IMG/VR virus record: IMGVR_UViG_3300040801_001422
Coordinates: 1 to 47,247 of that record
Origin: a virus
Direction: 5' to 3' (one strand)
DNA length: 47,247 nt
Each line of letters opens with the position of its first letter. The stretch's first letter is position 1. The position numbers and the translations under genes are program-made. This document shows, in pieces, positions 12,203 through 23,900 of the stretch. A model generated the notes under the pieces. It ran no database searches. It was not told where the DNA came from and saw nothing but the letters and a program-made list of their open reading frames with translations.

Positions 12203-12405
12203 TTTTTAATACCTTTAGCGGTGTGTATTGATACTCCTCTAACGAATTTAAGTAGGGTCACTAACAGTGGCCGCAGGTCATCCATGTCTTGGATACTGTT
12301 GACATAGTCGTCGATTTGCTGGTCGCTGTAGTCTGTGATATCGTGTGCTAGCGCATCGATTATTTTATCCTGCTCGGGTGTAGTTTGTGCTGCAAAATCT
12401 GTCAT
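12199..12405 (-). CDS. Small hypothetical protein, tail region
   Basis: A 68-residue helical, acidic protein (TPEQDKIIDALAHDITDYSDQQIDDYV) ending in a basic tail (TAKGIKN). It overlaps its neighbours on both sides by ATGA-type junctions, so it is part of the late tail transcript. Size, acidity and position after fibre genes would suit a fibre assembly chaperone, but that is inference only. Confidence 0.72.
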   Translation of the reverse strand: MTDFAAQTTPEQDKIIDALAHDITDYSDQQIDDYVNSIQDMDDLRPLLVTLLKFVRGVSIHTAKGIKN

Positions 12406-12836
12406 ACAAATGTTACCTCAATTATAGTAGAAAGACAAGTCTCCGGAGTAAAAGAAATTTTACCGGTACCCTTTAGTTTACTAGTTATCGAAACAATTCC
12501 GTCGTTTACAAACCCACTCGAGTGGCCGTCTGGTAGATCACAGCTAACGTGACAACCCGATGGCACATTAGTTATTAATATCGGAGTAGTGCCGTCTGCC
12601 GGCGCAGATGTATTCTGAACATTAATTGCAAGAGGCTGTCTTTTTACTGGGCGATGTGGATTGGCTGTAATATCTATCTTACACCCCGAGCAACATTCGT
12701 ACTCCCCTGTTATCTCTAAATATGCTTGGCCAGGTTCAAGCGGGGTAAGGTTGGATTCGAGTCCCATTGTTTTACCTAATATCTGTCCGGTTGATGTGTT
12801 ATATAAAAACCACTTCCCTACTTTATCTGTTTCCAT
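12402..12836 (-). CDS. Tail-associated protein with Ig-like C-terminal domain
   Basis: A 144-residue protein. The N-terminal part (about 1-60) includes KWFLYNTSTGQILG and a Cys cluster (ECCSGC). The second part (about 68-144) has the strand pattern of a bacterial Ig-like domain: ITNVPSGCHVSCDL, GIVSITSKLKGTGKISF, ending IIEVTFV. Such domains decorate phage tails and heads and bind surfaces weakly. It starts after AAGGGA nine bases downstream of the big fibre gene's stop. Confidence 0.72.
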   Translation of the reverse strand: METDKVGKWFLYNTSTGQILGKTMGLESNLTPLEPGQAYLEITGEYECCSGCKIDITANPHRPVKRQPLAINVQNTSAPADGTTPILITNVPSGCHVSCDLPDGHSSGFVNDGIVSITSKLKGTGKISFTPETCLSTIIEVTFV

Positions 12837-12845
12837 GATCTTCCC

Positions 12846-15674
12846 TTATTTAAACATCGGCAACGACCACATCGCTGCGTTATACACTGATAGTGTGCTG
12901 CCGCCTAATCTCATTTGCAGGTTGTATGTATACGTTCCCGGTCCTCGGTTATCCATATATACATAGCTTGCAAAGTTAGAAAAGTTCTTTAAGTTATACG
13001 TTCCGCTATATTCTCGAGTCCACAGTGTAGTGGAGCCACGCAATAGTTTAAAATCTAATTCTCTTGCATTACCACCGGTAGCATCCATGATAACCGCCCA
13101 GCTTATCATCATGTTTGCTGTTCCGCCACTGCCAAGTGTAGGAACAGTTACAGTAACAGTTGCGATTGTTTTGTACGTAGTATTTAATGTCTGTATAAAC
13201 GATCGCTCGTTAAATGTCGGAGCCGATATGTTATTGTTTTTAATCTGTACGGTACTTATTGCTAGCTCAGCAATCTGTGCATTCCCAACCTGTGCAGACC
13301 CAATCTTAGCAGTAGTTATCGCAGCATTTGCGATTTTAGCTGTTGTTATGACACCGTTTGCTATATTAGCCTGTGACGCAATAATTTGGTTTGTTCCAAC
13401 ACTAGTTGCAGTAATTGCGCCGGCTGCAATTTTAGCAGAAGTTATCGAATTAGCAGCAAGTTTGGGTGTCGAGATTGCGCCATCTGCAATGACAATGTTA
13501 CCACCTGCTGTTAACTGATCTGTTCTGATGTTACTAGCTTGTACAGTATTAGCTTGTATCATGCTACCGGAAATGTAACCACCCTTAATGGTCACTACGC
13601 CTCCAGCACTATTAGGTGTTCCCACCTGAATTGTATTCATCTGCAAGCTATCGCCTGTGATGCTGTTGGCTTGTATCTGCGTAGATGTAATTGTGTTTGC
13701 TGCAATCTTGCTAGCAACAACAGAGTTAGCTGCAAGTTTATCAGTGCCGATTGCACCAGCAGTAATGTTATTTGAGAAAATAGCGTCCGTTGCTATTTTA
13801 CCAGCAATAACTGCTCCGGCACTTATTTTACCAGATGTAATTGCGCTGTCTTCGATCTTAGTTGATATTACTGCTCCGTCGGCAATTTTTCCAGCAAGCA
13901 CAGAAGCTTCGGCCAACTGCAATGCAGTAATAGACCCGGGTGGGATATCTAAGATGCTACCAATCGGCACAGCCTGTACACGAGCACTGAAGACGCTCTG
14001 ATTGCCACTGGTATCGACGGCCGCTGTCCACGCATAGTATGTTACACCAACTGACAACCCACCAGCAAAATAATTCCCCACTGCCGACTGTCCTACTAGA
14101 TCTGTTTCTTGTGGTTCCGACGATGCAACGGTTGATATGTATATTTTTGTATATGCATAGTCTAGGTCCGATGGATTTGTCCATGTTAGTGATATTGCGC
14201 CGAGGCCTGCGTCTGCAAGCATGTCAGTTGGCGCCGCCGGAGGAACTTCGTCACCCGGAGATGTACCCTGAACAGTAAGACCCCAGTTGCCCACTAGCCC
14301 TTGTGTATTACGAGCTCTAATTCTAACTTCATATAGCGTATTAGTGAATCCTACAAATTCCCAGAATAGTGTCTCAGCCGGTACAATAGGAGTATCCTGA
14401 TATACTACAAACGATCCAGTGGGATCGTACTGACTAATCTCTAATAGATAATCTCCGGCTCCAGCAACTGCTGTCCAATCTACTCTAACTAATACAGAGG
14501 TTTTATCTGGCTCGATTAATGTAAAGGTTAGTGTTGCTTGCGGGCCATCGTCGGGCGGCGGCTCGACTAATACAATTTCCTGTGTGTTGCTGTTAAACAG
14601 AGACACCCAGGTTCCGAACTGTCTTCCGTATACTTCTCCGGGTGGGCTATTAGGTACTTCGAGAACATCACCACCACCACCACCTGTGCCAGCGTCTGCC
14701 CAGTATGTTGTTTTGTTAGACCCGAAGGTCGATAATACCTGCCCTATTGTTCCGTCTGTTCCTGGTAGTTGGTAGCCGCCGACTCTACCAATGTGGTCGT
14801 TAGCTGTAACTGTGCCAGAGACAGTAGTGTCGCCTTGTATCGTGCTAGAGTTAACCCAGAAGGTTCCGTCGAATGTCAGTAGTTGGCCGGTTTCGGTTGG
14901 TGCAGTAATAGTTACATCACTTAGATTACCCAAGCTACCACCGCCCCCTGTGCCACTAAAGTCAAATTCGATAACTTGTGAACTCGGATTCCAGTTGATT
15001 ATAATACCTGATGTCGGTGCTGCTGTTAGTGTCCTAAACTCTAAAACACCACCGTTAGCTTCTGCAAATACTTCTGCGCCACCGCCGATGTTTGCTGCAT
15101 TGCCCGATGCAGAGTCGATAAATTCTAACCCAGTTTGTGCAGCATTAACCGCAACTATTTTTCCCTGTTGACCGACATAAGTATTTGGGGTATCGTCTAA
15201 CTCTAAGAATGAACCACCACCGGTTCCGCCACCGGAGCTTGCAAGTGTAATAGTGCCGTTGTTGTTATCGATTATTGTCATATTTGCGCCGGGCAATAGC
15301 GTCTTAAATGGTAAGTCTACGCCTTCCTTGGGAAGTGCAAGTCCAACACCTAAGCCAACATTACTCGAAGTATTCGCCTGGCCACTATTTTCAATGTCAG
15401 ACATCTCGATCCAGGCATCTACCTGATTGTCGCTTGTGCCTTTATTAAGACGCAACTGTTTAGCTGATGTGTCGTACCATAGTTGCCCCGGCACAGGATT
15501 CCTAGGCGGAGTAGCACTTGCAAAATTAGCAAGCATGTTTACCTGTGTAGTGGATATTATCTGAGCATAATTCGGATAATTTATACCAACGAGATCAACA
15601 CTCGTCTGAGTGTTTAATTGGCCGTCTGGTACAATTATAACTTGCCCGTTCGATCTTGTTACAACATATGACAT
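12846..15674 (-). CDS. Large tail fibre/tip protein with FN3 domains and repeat stalk
   Basis: A 942-residue protein. Order: an N-terminal attachment domain (about 1-80, NYxQII..TTQVNMLxNFA, PxxGQLWYDT) shared with the next upstream protein; two copies of a roughly 50-residue module ending in FKTLLPGA / FRTLTAAP and Gly-rich linkers (about 105-250); two fibronectin type III-like domains (about 375-575); a long repeat stalk (about 585-835) of short units such as ITSAKIAAGAI; and a C-terminal globular domain (about 845-942) that probably contacts the host. The stalk repeats are typical of trimeric phage fibre shafts. It lies with the 490-residue paralogue downstream of the giant baseplate gene, as expected for fibres. 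Confidence 0.88.
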   Translation of the reverse strand: MSYVVTRSNGQVIIVPDGQLNTQTSVDLVGINYPNYAQIISTTQVNMLANFASATPPRNPVPGQLWYDTSAKQLRLNKGTSDNQVDAWIEMSDIENSGQANTSSNVGLGVGLALPKEGVDLPFKTLLPGANMTIIDNNNGTITLASSGGGTGGGSFLELDDTPNTYVGQQGKIVAVNAAQTGLEFIDSASGNAANIGGGAEVFAEANGGVLEFRTLTAAPTSGIIINWNPSSQVIEFDFSGTGGGGSLGNLSDVTITAPTETGQLLTFDGTFWVNSSTIQGDTTVSGTVTANDHIGRVGGYQLPGTDGTIGQVLSTFGSNKTTYWADAGTGGGGGDVLEVPNSPPGEVYGRQFGTWVSLFNSNTQEIVLVEPPPDDGPQATLTFTLIEPDKTSVLVRVDWTAVAGAGDYLLEISQYDPTGSFVVYQDTPIVPAETLFWEFVGFTNTLYEVRIRARNTQGLVGNWGLTVQGTSPGDEVPPAAPTDMLADAGLGAISLTWTNPSDLDYAYTKIYISTVASSEPQETDLVGQSAVGNYFAGGLSVGVTYYAWTAAVDTSGNQSVFSARVQAVPIGSILDIPPGSITALQLAEASVLAGKIADGAVISTKIEDSAITSGKISAGAVIAGKIATDAIFSNNITAGAIGTDKLAANSVVASKIAANTITSTQIQANSITGDSLQMNTIQVGTPNSAGGVVTIKGGYISGSMIQANTVQASNIRTDQLTAGGNIVIADGAISTPKLAANSITSAKIAAGAITATSVGTNQIIASQANIANGVITTAKIANAAITTAKIGSAQVGNAQIAELAISTVQIKNNNISAPTFNERSFIQTLNTTYKTIATVTVTVPTLGSGGTANMMISWAVIMDATGGNARELDFKLLRGSTTLWTREYSGTYNLKNFSNFASYVYMDNRGPGTYTYNLQMRLGGSTLSVYNAAMWSLPMFK

Positions 15675-15696
15675 ATTTTTGTCCTAACTTAATTTA

Positions 15697-17169
15697 TTAG
15701 CTAAACTTTATTCCGGATACACTAACTAGTACAGTCTGGTTGGTACTGTCGCTCACGGTAAATGATGTTCCGCCGTTGAATTTAATCGAAACAGAACCTG
15801 TGTCTCCCGCAGGCTGGTGCGCCATTGCATATTTAAAAGTGGTCGATATAGTACGACGATCAAACATGTGCTGCCCACGGATACCAGTGCCGGTCCCTGA
15901 TGTTCTATTAACTACACAGACTAGCTGATCGAAGTTGGTATATGCTGACGAGAGTGTAAATGTTCCGCCGCTCGACGAGCCGGACCATAACTGGGTAGTC
16001 GAATAATTTGGCGTTGGTTTGGCATCGACATATGCTTTGGTTGTGAGGTCCTGTGGGCCAGATGGCGTAACACCATTACTCACAGAAACGTTGCCGCCTG
16101 TACCAAAAATAACTGAACGATTTGCGTTACTGTTGTTCGGATTGTAATTAGTGTTAAACAGGAAAGTTCTAGAAAATGTCGATAGTTGATCAGCTGGGCC
16201 CATGTAGAACAACCGACCGAAGTCGTTGTTTGCACTAACCCTTACTGGATCAACACCGTCGCCTGTTGTATCTTCAAAAACAATATCGTTTGCATTCGTT
16301 AGGAGATCACCGCCCAGTGATGGGGTCGACCCAGACACGCCGTCCCAAGAAGTGCCGCCACCGCCTCCTGTACTAGCAATCGTAACTTCGTTTCCACTAG
16401 TCGAAATACTTATATCTGTGCCAGCCTTTAAGGTTCTAAACTGTAGGTCGACTCCGTTCTTTTGAGCAAAAACCTGACCTGCTCCTGTGCCGATATTCGA
16501 AGCAGTGTTAACTTCGCCACCGGTGCCGCCGCCGGTTGCATCAATTTGTATAGTATCTGCGCCTTGGGTTAGTGTTACGTTTGCACCTGCTGTTAATGTT
16601 CTGAATAATAAATCAACACCAGTCTTACCTGCGAATACCTGATTTCCGGCGCCGAGGTTTACACCGTCGTTGACTTCTCCGCCTCCGCCGCCTGATCCTA
16701 CATAACTAATCGTAATATTACCTGCACTTGATGTTAATACGATGTCGCTTGGTGTGCCAGATACTAGAGATTTGAACTGTAGGTCAACACCTACCTTCTG
16801 TGCAAACAATCCTACTGCGCCAACAGTAGATGTTCCTAAATTAGATGCAGTATTATCCTGGCCTCCTCCGCCGGTTCCCGATACTGGCTCCCAAACAGCT
16901 AACGTACCATCGCCACCTGTGTTAATATTCAGTATACCATTCGAATTATCGTACCATAGCTGACCCTCAAGTGGCTCGCCCGGCGGACTACCGTTTGCAA
17001 AATTTTCTAGCAAGTGGACCTGAGTGGTTGCAACTGCTGTTCCGTAATTAGTTGAATTTTGTCCTACGAGCGGAACTGCAACTGCCGGCTGGCTAACACC
17101 GATTTGTCCGTCGGTTACTGTAACTACACCATTGGCTGGATCTGATCGTGGGACCTGATAATTTGCCAT
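15697..17169 (-). CDS. Tail fibre protein, paralogous in its N-terminal half to the 942-residue fibre
   Basis: A 490-residue protein sharing the N-terminal domain of the 942-residue fibre (VxLVGxNxxNYGTAVATTQVHLLENFA, GQLWYDN). Three copies of a module of about 55 residues follow (NxG..VFAxKxGVDLxFRTLxAG..TIxI) separated by GGGGG-type linkers (about 100-265). The C-terminal half differs: YVDAKPT, a hallmark of fibre domains, then a beta-rich tip (about 400-490). The two fibres probably attach at the same place through the shared domain, giving the tail two tips. Confidence 0.87.
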   Translation of the reverse strand: MANYQVPRSDPANGVVTVTDGQIGVSQPAVAVPLVGQNSTNYGTAVATTQVHLLENFANGSPPGEPLEGQLWYDNSNGILNINTGGDGTLAVWEPVSGTGGGGQDNTASNLGTSTVGAVGLFAQKVGVDLQFKSLVSGTPSDIVLTSSAGNITISYVGSGGGGGEVNDGVNLGAGNQVFAGKTGVDLLFRTLTAGANVTLTQGADTIQIDATGGGTGGEVNTASNIGTGAGQVFAQKNGVDLQFRTLKAGTDISISTSGNEVTIASTGGGGGTSWDGVSGSTPSLGGDLLTNANDIVFEDTTGDGVDPVRVSANNDFGRLFYMGPADQLSTFSRTFLFNTNYNPNNSNANRSVIFGTGGNVSVSNGVTPSGPQDLTTKAYVDAKPTPNYSTTQLWSGSSSGGTFTLSSAYTNFDQLVCVVNRTSGTGTGIRGQHMFDRRTISTTFKYAMAHQPAGDTGSVSIKFNGGTSFTVSDSTNQTVLVSVSGIKFS

Positions 17170-17174
17170 TTCTT

Positions 17175-17822
17175 TTAATCTCCCATTTGTATTCTTAGAG
17201 TGTACGTTATTTCTAACGTTCTATTTGCTGATTTTTGTACAGGATGAAAGATAACATGTGTTATCAGCAATGTTTCTGGATTGCTTACAAAATCTAACGG
17301 TGTAGTATTTTGTCCTTTTGGTCCTGTGTATAATGCTAATTCATTAAAGACAAAATTTGTAGTAGTGTCTGTTGAATTTTGATTTCCTATTCCTGTTGCA
17401 TTGTCGATATTTTGCTGACCGTTTGGAATGTTCGGCCCTAACACTACTACGCAAACAACATCGTCGAAGTTTTTAGTATTGCCGCCTGGTACATCGACAT
17501 TTGGATCAGCAACGTTGCCGGGGTCGTTGTTAGTCATCTCGTATACAAAAGTAGTGTTGTACAATTGATCGTTTGGATTCTTGTAAATACTCGTATTTGG
17601 TTTTCTATATATAATATTACCAGCACTGTCGATAATGACGCCGCCGTTTCCGAACGCCATGTAAGTAATAAACGAACTTCTATCGCCAGTCAGTGACTTA
17701 GCAATTGCTGTTGATATATTACCGAAGTGAACGGCGTTATCTTTATCTAGAAGAATCTCGCCGGTTTCGGCATCCTTAACTGTTACGTGTCCTTTTATAA
17801 AGCTTGACAGATGTTCTATCAT
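17175..17822 (-). CDS. Tail/baseplate structural protein
   Basis: A 215-residue protein starting at ATG 17822 behind CGAGGATAAA; a TTG 21 bases upstream is a less likely start. The N-terminus has HVTVKDAETGEILLDKDNAVH, a short beta unit also present at the end of the 44-residue gene just upstream. The rest is beta-rich, with aromatic-rich YNTTFVYEMTN and a C-terminal THVIFHPVQKSANRTLEITYTL. It sits between the giant baseplate protein and the fibres, so a connector or adaptor role is plausible (inference). Confidence 0.78.
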   Translation of the reverse strand: MIEHLSSFIKGHVTVKDAETGEILLDKDNAVHFGNISTAIAKSLTGDRSSFITYMAFGNGGVIIDSAGNIIYRKPNTSIYKNPNDQLYNTTFVYEMTNNDPGNVADPNVDVPGGNTKNFDDVVCVVVLGPNIPNGQQNIDNATGIGNQNSTDTTTNFVFNELALYTGPKGQNTTPLDFVSNPETLLITHVIFHPVQKSANRTLEITYTLRIQMGD

Positions 17823-17823
17823 T

Positions 17824-17958
17824 TTATCCTCGTTTGTTAACAAGTACAGTACCTGTGTCTACGTCTTTAATCTGTATGTGGGCCAGTATATCAACCTTTG
17901 TCTGGTCGTCTGGCTTTCTATTATCTTTAGACTTTTCGTCGTTTTCATTATTTATCAT
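17824..17958 (-). CDS. 44-residue protein sharing a motif with the next gene
   Basis: Starts at ATG 17958 after GGAAGCG, stops one base before the next gene's ATG. The first half is charged and disordered (NNENDEKSKDNRKPDDQ); the second reads HIQIKDVDTGTVLVNKRG, which aligns with HVTVKDAETGEILLDKDN at the start of the downstream protein. This motif copy, the spacing and the ribosome site support a real gene although it is very short. Its first codons overlap a GATAAATA string on the minus strand. Confidence 0.65.
   Translation of the reverse strand: MINNENDEKSKDNRKPDDQTKVDILAHIQIKDVDTGTVLVNKRG
17949..17956 (-). promoter_or_regulatory. GATAAATA overlapping a start codon, ambiguous late promoter
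   Basis: GATAAATA on the minus strand overlaps the ATG of the 44-residue gene. If used, transcripts would start after that ATG and serve only the gene at 17822. It may equally be coding sequence (Met-Ile-Asn-Asn). Confidence 0.3.
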
Positions 17959-17995
17959 TCTTTCGCTTCCTTTTAATTATTATCATATCGTATCG

Positions 17996-20900
17996 TTATA
18001 CTGGATCAGGTGGGGGGATCGGTACAACCGGTACATACGGACAATTCACTAAGAAAGACGACTGTGTAGTGGTGTTGTACATTTTTACATCACCTGCTGC
18101 ATCAGTTTCTAATTCGAACCCTCCGTTTCCATCTGGCACGGTAATTACTCCAAACCAAGGATCAGAGGTGAATGTATTAAATACACCATTGATTCCGCTA
18201 ACTTGCTGTATCTGATTACTATCAAGTACTTTCTCAGACAGAGCAAGTGCCTGCACTACAAATGTTTCGTTTGCTACTGTGGCGCCGTCTTTAAAAATAT
18301 AAACATCCGATGTGGTACCAGACGCAGTAAATGTTATGGTATGAGTCGCATTAGCTGCATACAATCCGATGTGGTCGGGATTCGATGCTTCTCCGATCCT
18401 AATAGTTACATTCGGATCTCCTAGTGGATTTTCGCCTAATGTGATTTCGAGTGTACATTCTTGCCCGATCGGCGTTGTCAGGTTCAGAGTTCTTATTCCC
18501 CAGTACGATGTAGTTACCACATCGTACGTAGCTCGTAGTCCGAATCCTGGATCTAATCCCCAAGCAAAGAACGGTAATTGCAATTGTCGTTCTAAATAAC
18601 CACCCCAGTTAGTATCGTCTGTTATCGGATCAGTTGTGGCGTAGATCGGAACGATAGTCGAGGTTACCGGAGTATCATACGGATCGGGTACCTGACTAAT
18701 ATCGCCGCCGTTCCATACCGCGGCGCCAACTTCGTGCTGGGCAATAGTTGTCCCGAGTGTTCCTCGGCGGACATCTGACAGTGTATTTCCCGAAACTATG
18801 CTGTATTCTATGCGCTCAGCATCTATCCATATAACGCCAGGGTCTGTCACCGATGCAGTCGGCAAAATACTAGCGTCATTGACAGTTATGACACTAGTGT
18901 CGTAGTCTAATTCGTCTACTAATATCGTAGATAGTGCAGTACACGTTCTAGAATATTCGTTATATCCGAGCGGGCTCACTTCTAGTTTGTATCCAACTTC
19001 GTTTAAGTCATTCTGGTCGTTCGGATTCCATACTAAGTAATTAACATTAATCACAACATTTTCCGACGGAGTAATAGGCACCATCTCTTCCGGGTGATCT
19101 TGTGTGTTTCCGAACATTTCGGCGTCAACTAGTGTAGTCGGCTCGTCTGTAAATTCTTCGCTGTCAATAATCAACCCGAATTCTTCGCCCTGCCAGGTCA
19201 TTGCAGTGTTGCCCCAATCGATCGGCAATCCGTCTATCATTAAATCGCCTACGATTCCGTTGTACGTAATAAATGCACCTTGAGCTTGCCAAGGAGTGGA
19301 GTCCCACCCGAATATAAAACCCGAGCCATCTATTATTGTTCCGTTGCATTCGCCAACCTGCGTATTTGCTAGGTACGCCATAAAGTCATTGAACTCTTCT
19401 TCTGTTTCGAAACTCTGCCCAGGTCCCCAACTTGCTCGGTCCCACTCGTCGGTTCCAGGGCCGTCGTTCGTGGAATCCCATGCATTGTATGCATCATCCC
19501 AACGATTAACAAAACTATTCATGTAGAATGCTTTGTCTTCTTCTTTGCACCACACTCGCGAATAGTTAAGAATAATTTTAAACTTACGTAACAGTGTCGC
19601 ACCGTTCGCTGGGTCAACACAAATGTTGTCCCAGCGCCAGCTCTCGTCGAGTCCGAGATAGTTGTTATTCGGATCAACTGGATGTGGCCCGAATCCTTCT
19701 CGCCACAGCCAAGGCTCTTCGTTAGGCGGATTTTCCGGAGTCGGACAGGTGCCAATTGCATCGTCCCATGCGTTTCCGTCTGCCTGGTCTATAGTAGAGA
19801 CTAGAACCGTAGTAGCATCTCGAACCTTTGTGTGATACGGTTTTGCTTCGTGTACATACGACAAGAATTCGTCTAACAAGTCTGCTTCGAAGTTAGGCTT
19901 CTGTCTTAGTAGAACATTATCTTGTAAGAATTTAATGTAAGTAGTCTTAAACGCCCAGTCGATATTTCTTTGTTCGCTGAATGCATAATTAACCATTGCG
20001 AAGTACAGTAGATTCTCATCTACTCTTAGTTCGTCGATGAATACATTATCCTTCAGTGCAGTTAGTACCTGTCTGAGTTCTAATCTTAATATAGCAGAGA
20101 AAGTATCAATGTAGATACTATCCTTAAATCGCATAGTACCCAGTTCGTATCTAACTAGCACAAATTCGTCAGCCTCCTGGTCGAATTCATAAATTTGATA
20201 TCTATCGAACACAGTCGGCGTAAACGGATATACTTTAACTAGCTCAGAATCGACAAGCTCGTCTTTAATTGCAAACAGTTCAGAGGTATCTTCTACTTGA
20301 CGTCTTGCAGTGGTGTTAGTTGTGTTGTATCCAACATTGAACCAGTCGGTGTATTCCCAGTATATGCTCGATGTTATGTCTGCATCCCAGTTATCGAAAC
20401 GATCTTGCCATAGCATAACTTCGCTCATTAGTAAGTTAACTTTCTGCGCCATGATTTTCCGTGCGCCCTGGATGTTAACAAACATATTTTGCTCTGGTCG
20501 GATGCCAATGCCATATTTCTCTTCGTCACTTAGGTAAGGGTTAGGCACCGGAAGTATCACAAGATCGTTGCCGGCCGACAGTCCGTTTGGATATTGGTCA
20601 GCGGGTAGGGGTTTAGTGTAACCCACTAAGGAGTTAACCATCTTATCCCACATAACGTCTGGGATGATAGAAAATCTATCACCTTCGCCTAGTAGTAGCC
20701 ACTGACTGTGTTCCTCGTTGGCATTTACAGTCAGCTGATAGTTTACCTGTATAACGACATTTCGATTAGACAAGATTCTATCTACATTTGCAAAAATGAG
20801 ACTCGTTGAGGACTCGGTGTACTGCACTGGTGCATACCATTCGTAGTTATACGAACGAGGGTTAATGATTAACCTCGAAATTTCTATTGTTGTTAATGTA

Positions 20901-23900
20901 CGGTTAGGGATGCTATCCGGTACAGTTTCGGTATCAGTTACCCAGAAATAATATCTAACTTCGGTAGTATGTTTAAATTTATCGTAAACAACCTCACGAA
21001 CATAATCAGTTTCGTTTCTCGGAGTACCGTCGCCGTTATACTCGGCAGGCGGCACAGAACTTTCTACCCATTCGTATATATCTGCAGATGATCCCGGAAA
21101 TACCTTGCCCCAATTATCACGACGGTATACAAGACTGTCTGTTAATTCTTCTGCAGAGGGACCAGTTCTTCCGGTGTTTAGCCAGTTTAATGTAGGTGGT
21201 TGCTCGTAGTACATATATCGTATGCGAGATAGATCCCACCAAATACGACCCACTTCTCGCTGACCAAATACATTGCTCGGATTGATTAAGCGAGGGTCGT
21301 CGGAGTGGGTGTAGCGAGCAGGGTCACGTGCTGATTTGAAACTGATGTTCTGATCTGCGTTGCCCGCAATTATGTCCTTAAAGGGGTCGTACGGTGCCAG
21401 TACTTGTACAGTTTCTCCATTGTCGCGCTCACGTATAAACGAACTCTGATAAAGCTCAGTATTAATTAATGGCTCTCTGATTCTCCAGAACAGACTGTCG
21501 TTTTTTACAGCCCATCTGTCAGTGACTACTTCGTCTATCCACGCTCTGCCTGTTGCTAATGTTCCGTAGTCATTGCGATTATAGTCATCTGCGAACCGCT
21601 GGTTAAATAGCCCGAAGTATCCTATATTAGACGGATTTATTCCCTCGAATACCTCACTATAGCGAATAAATTCCCCGGTTGGTGTAGCTAGTACCCAACC
21701 GTCTAATGCTCCGAGGTATACATACGTATAAGAATTTTTAAAATTATCAGGACCGGTTATAATTACTTGCCCGCTTGTATTTCTTCCACTCTCCTCGACA
21801 CTGAATACTGCATTGAAAACTCTTTTCTCTTTTTCTGGTATTGTGATTCCATTGTAAAAATTAAAGAATGCTTCGTTTACATCAACTAAACACAAATCAT
21901 CTAAATTCGGATCGCCGGTTGTGTTTGCTCCAGAACTAACTCTCAGGTTAGATACCGCGGAAGAACCGACCTTATATACACCCCAGTCTTCCTGCCGATT
22001 GTATGCAATCCATATATAACTACCAATCGGTGGCACTGATTCTAGTAGTGGCATCTGATAGTGTAAATCATCTGCATCAAAGAACATAAAGTCAACGTCA
22101 TCTCGATGCACGTATCCGGCGTTAGGTGCTTGGTAATCATCCCAGCCACCGGGTGCAATAGGAACTACAAAGCGTGTGTCTAGTCCCCGAGGACGAGTAA
22201 TCCACTGATCGGTGTCGTCGATGTCGATGTCTACGATAGTGTCGTTGGGGGCGTCGTATACTAAATCTAGCTGTAATACAGACCAAGCGGTATCGCCTAC
22301 AAATAAGTCGCCTTCGCCTGCTGCAACCACGGCTGCTATTTCTTCCGCTGTACCTGTTGAAATCGGATTCCCTACAATTGTCACTTTAGGTGCAACTGTG
22401 TATCCGTACCCGGGATCAGTAATTGCAATCCTTGCTACCCGTTTGTTACTACCTAATATTGCAATAGCAGTCGCTTGCCTATTAGTAGAGGGCGGTAATC
22501 CAAATTCGTTTCTTGCGTCAGGGGGCGCAATAATCACAGATGGTGCAATGTCGTATAAGTTAACAGTATTAAACAATATAATCTCTTTAACTGATCCGAT
22601 TCTATCTAGCGCAAAGTTAAACCTGAATGTCTGCGGATCACCCTTTACCTCGTCGTAGAACGATACAAACTCACTATTAACGTGGTCTTGTGTGCCGCCG
22701 AAGTCAGCAAGTTTAATTGCCCACTCTTCAGTGTAACTAATTTCTTCTTTATCTTGAATCTCGTCAGATCGCAACAACTTGTCGATCGCGTTTTCCGTTC
22801 CTTTCTGGCGAATGAATCCTTGATAGAAATTAAACTGCACATCGTCGGAAACGCCTAACTGATCTAAGAATACTCTGTTTTCGTGTCCGATTAAGTGGCG
22901 AGCCCCTTGCTCAATTTCCGGATTGTCTAGTGTCGACTCTGTGTCGTAGTAGTAACGCATACTCTCGACGATGTTGTCGAAATTCTGTATAAGTGAATTA
23001 TCCTGAACTAGGAATCCGCCAGCTTGTAGTTTACCAAACCAGTCGAGTGTCTTAATGCCGGTCCATTCTAATCTGTCCTGGCGCACACGAAGTAGTGGTG
23101 CATATATAACATCATTAAATTCGGTTATGTTGTCAAACATCATAACATGTTCTGTTTCGGTTGCACTAACTCTCAGATAATAGACACCCGTTCCTAGCGC
23201 CTTCGGCACAACTTGAATAAATTTATCATCACGGTTAATAAGTGTATCGGACGGAAGAATAGAAACACCACGCTTATCTAGGATGCTGTATACGCCGTTG
23301 TTTAGTCGCTCGACACTAGCCGGATATCCTTCTTCTACTTCGAGTGTAGTAGCTTCTGCTGCTGGGCTTAAGAAGATTGCGTTGTCCGCAGCCCACTCAT
23401 TAACGACCCAGAATAAGAATTGACTTGCTGCAAGTTTCCAGTTCTGAACTTGATTTAAATTACTAATCTCTTCAAATTTCCATCCTTGAGATTCTAAGTA
23501 TGCACCATACCCGATTAAGAAATCATATACTTCTTGCGAATTCTGCATTATGGATGCATACGGAATAATCTGTGGTTCGTCTATTCGGTCGGGCAAGTAC
23601 GTAACGGTGATGCCTCCTTGCTGTGGCAGTGCCGCTAACTTGGACCAGTTGTTAGACAAGAAACTGTCTGCTGTGTGGTCTCTCTTGGCCTGGTAAAAGA
23701 ATGTATTGTACCGAACGATCTCGCCAGCTTTATAAACTACGCCGAATTCAAAATCACGGAATGCTGCTGGTGTACCGCCTTGATTTATTTGTATTCTTCT
23801 ACTGGTCGGAGACGCAGGTAAAAAGCCAAAGGATTGCGACAATAGATCGTACCCGTATATCGTAAACGTGCCATCGGCGTTTGCTCTGACTATAACGCCA

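Noticed and set aside
12847-12854. TTTAAATA on the minus strand at the end of the large fibre gene as a late promoter
   Set aside because: It is formed by the final Phe-Lys-stop codons and differs from GATAAATA at two positions.
13260-13950. Short repeats in the fibre gene as a possible CRISPR-like or mobile repeat array
   Set aside because: They encode the degenerate ITxxKIxxxA stalk repeats of the fibre protein and vary at the DNA level.
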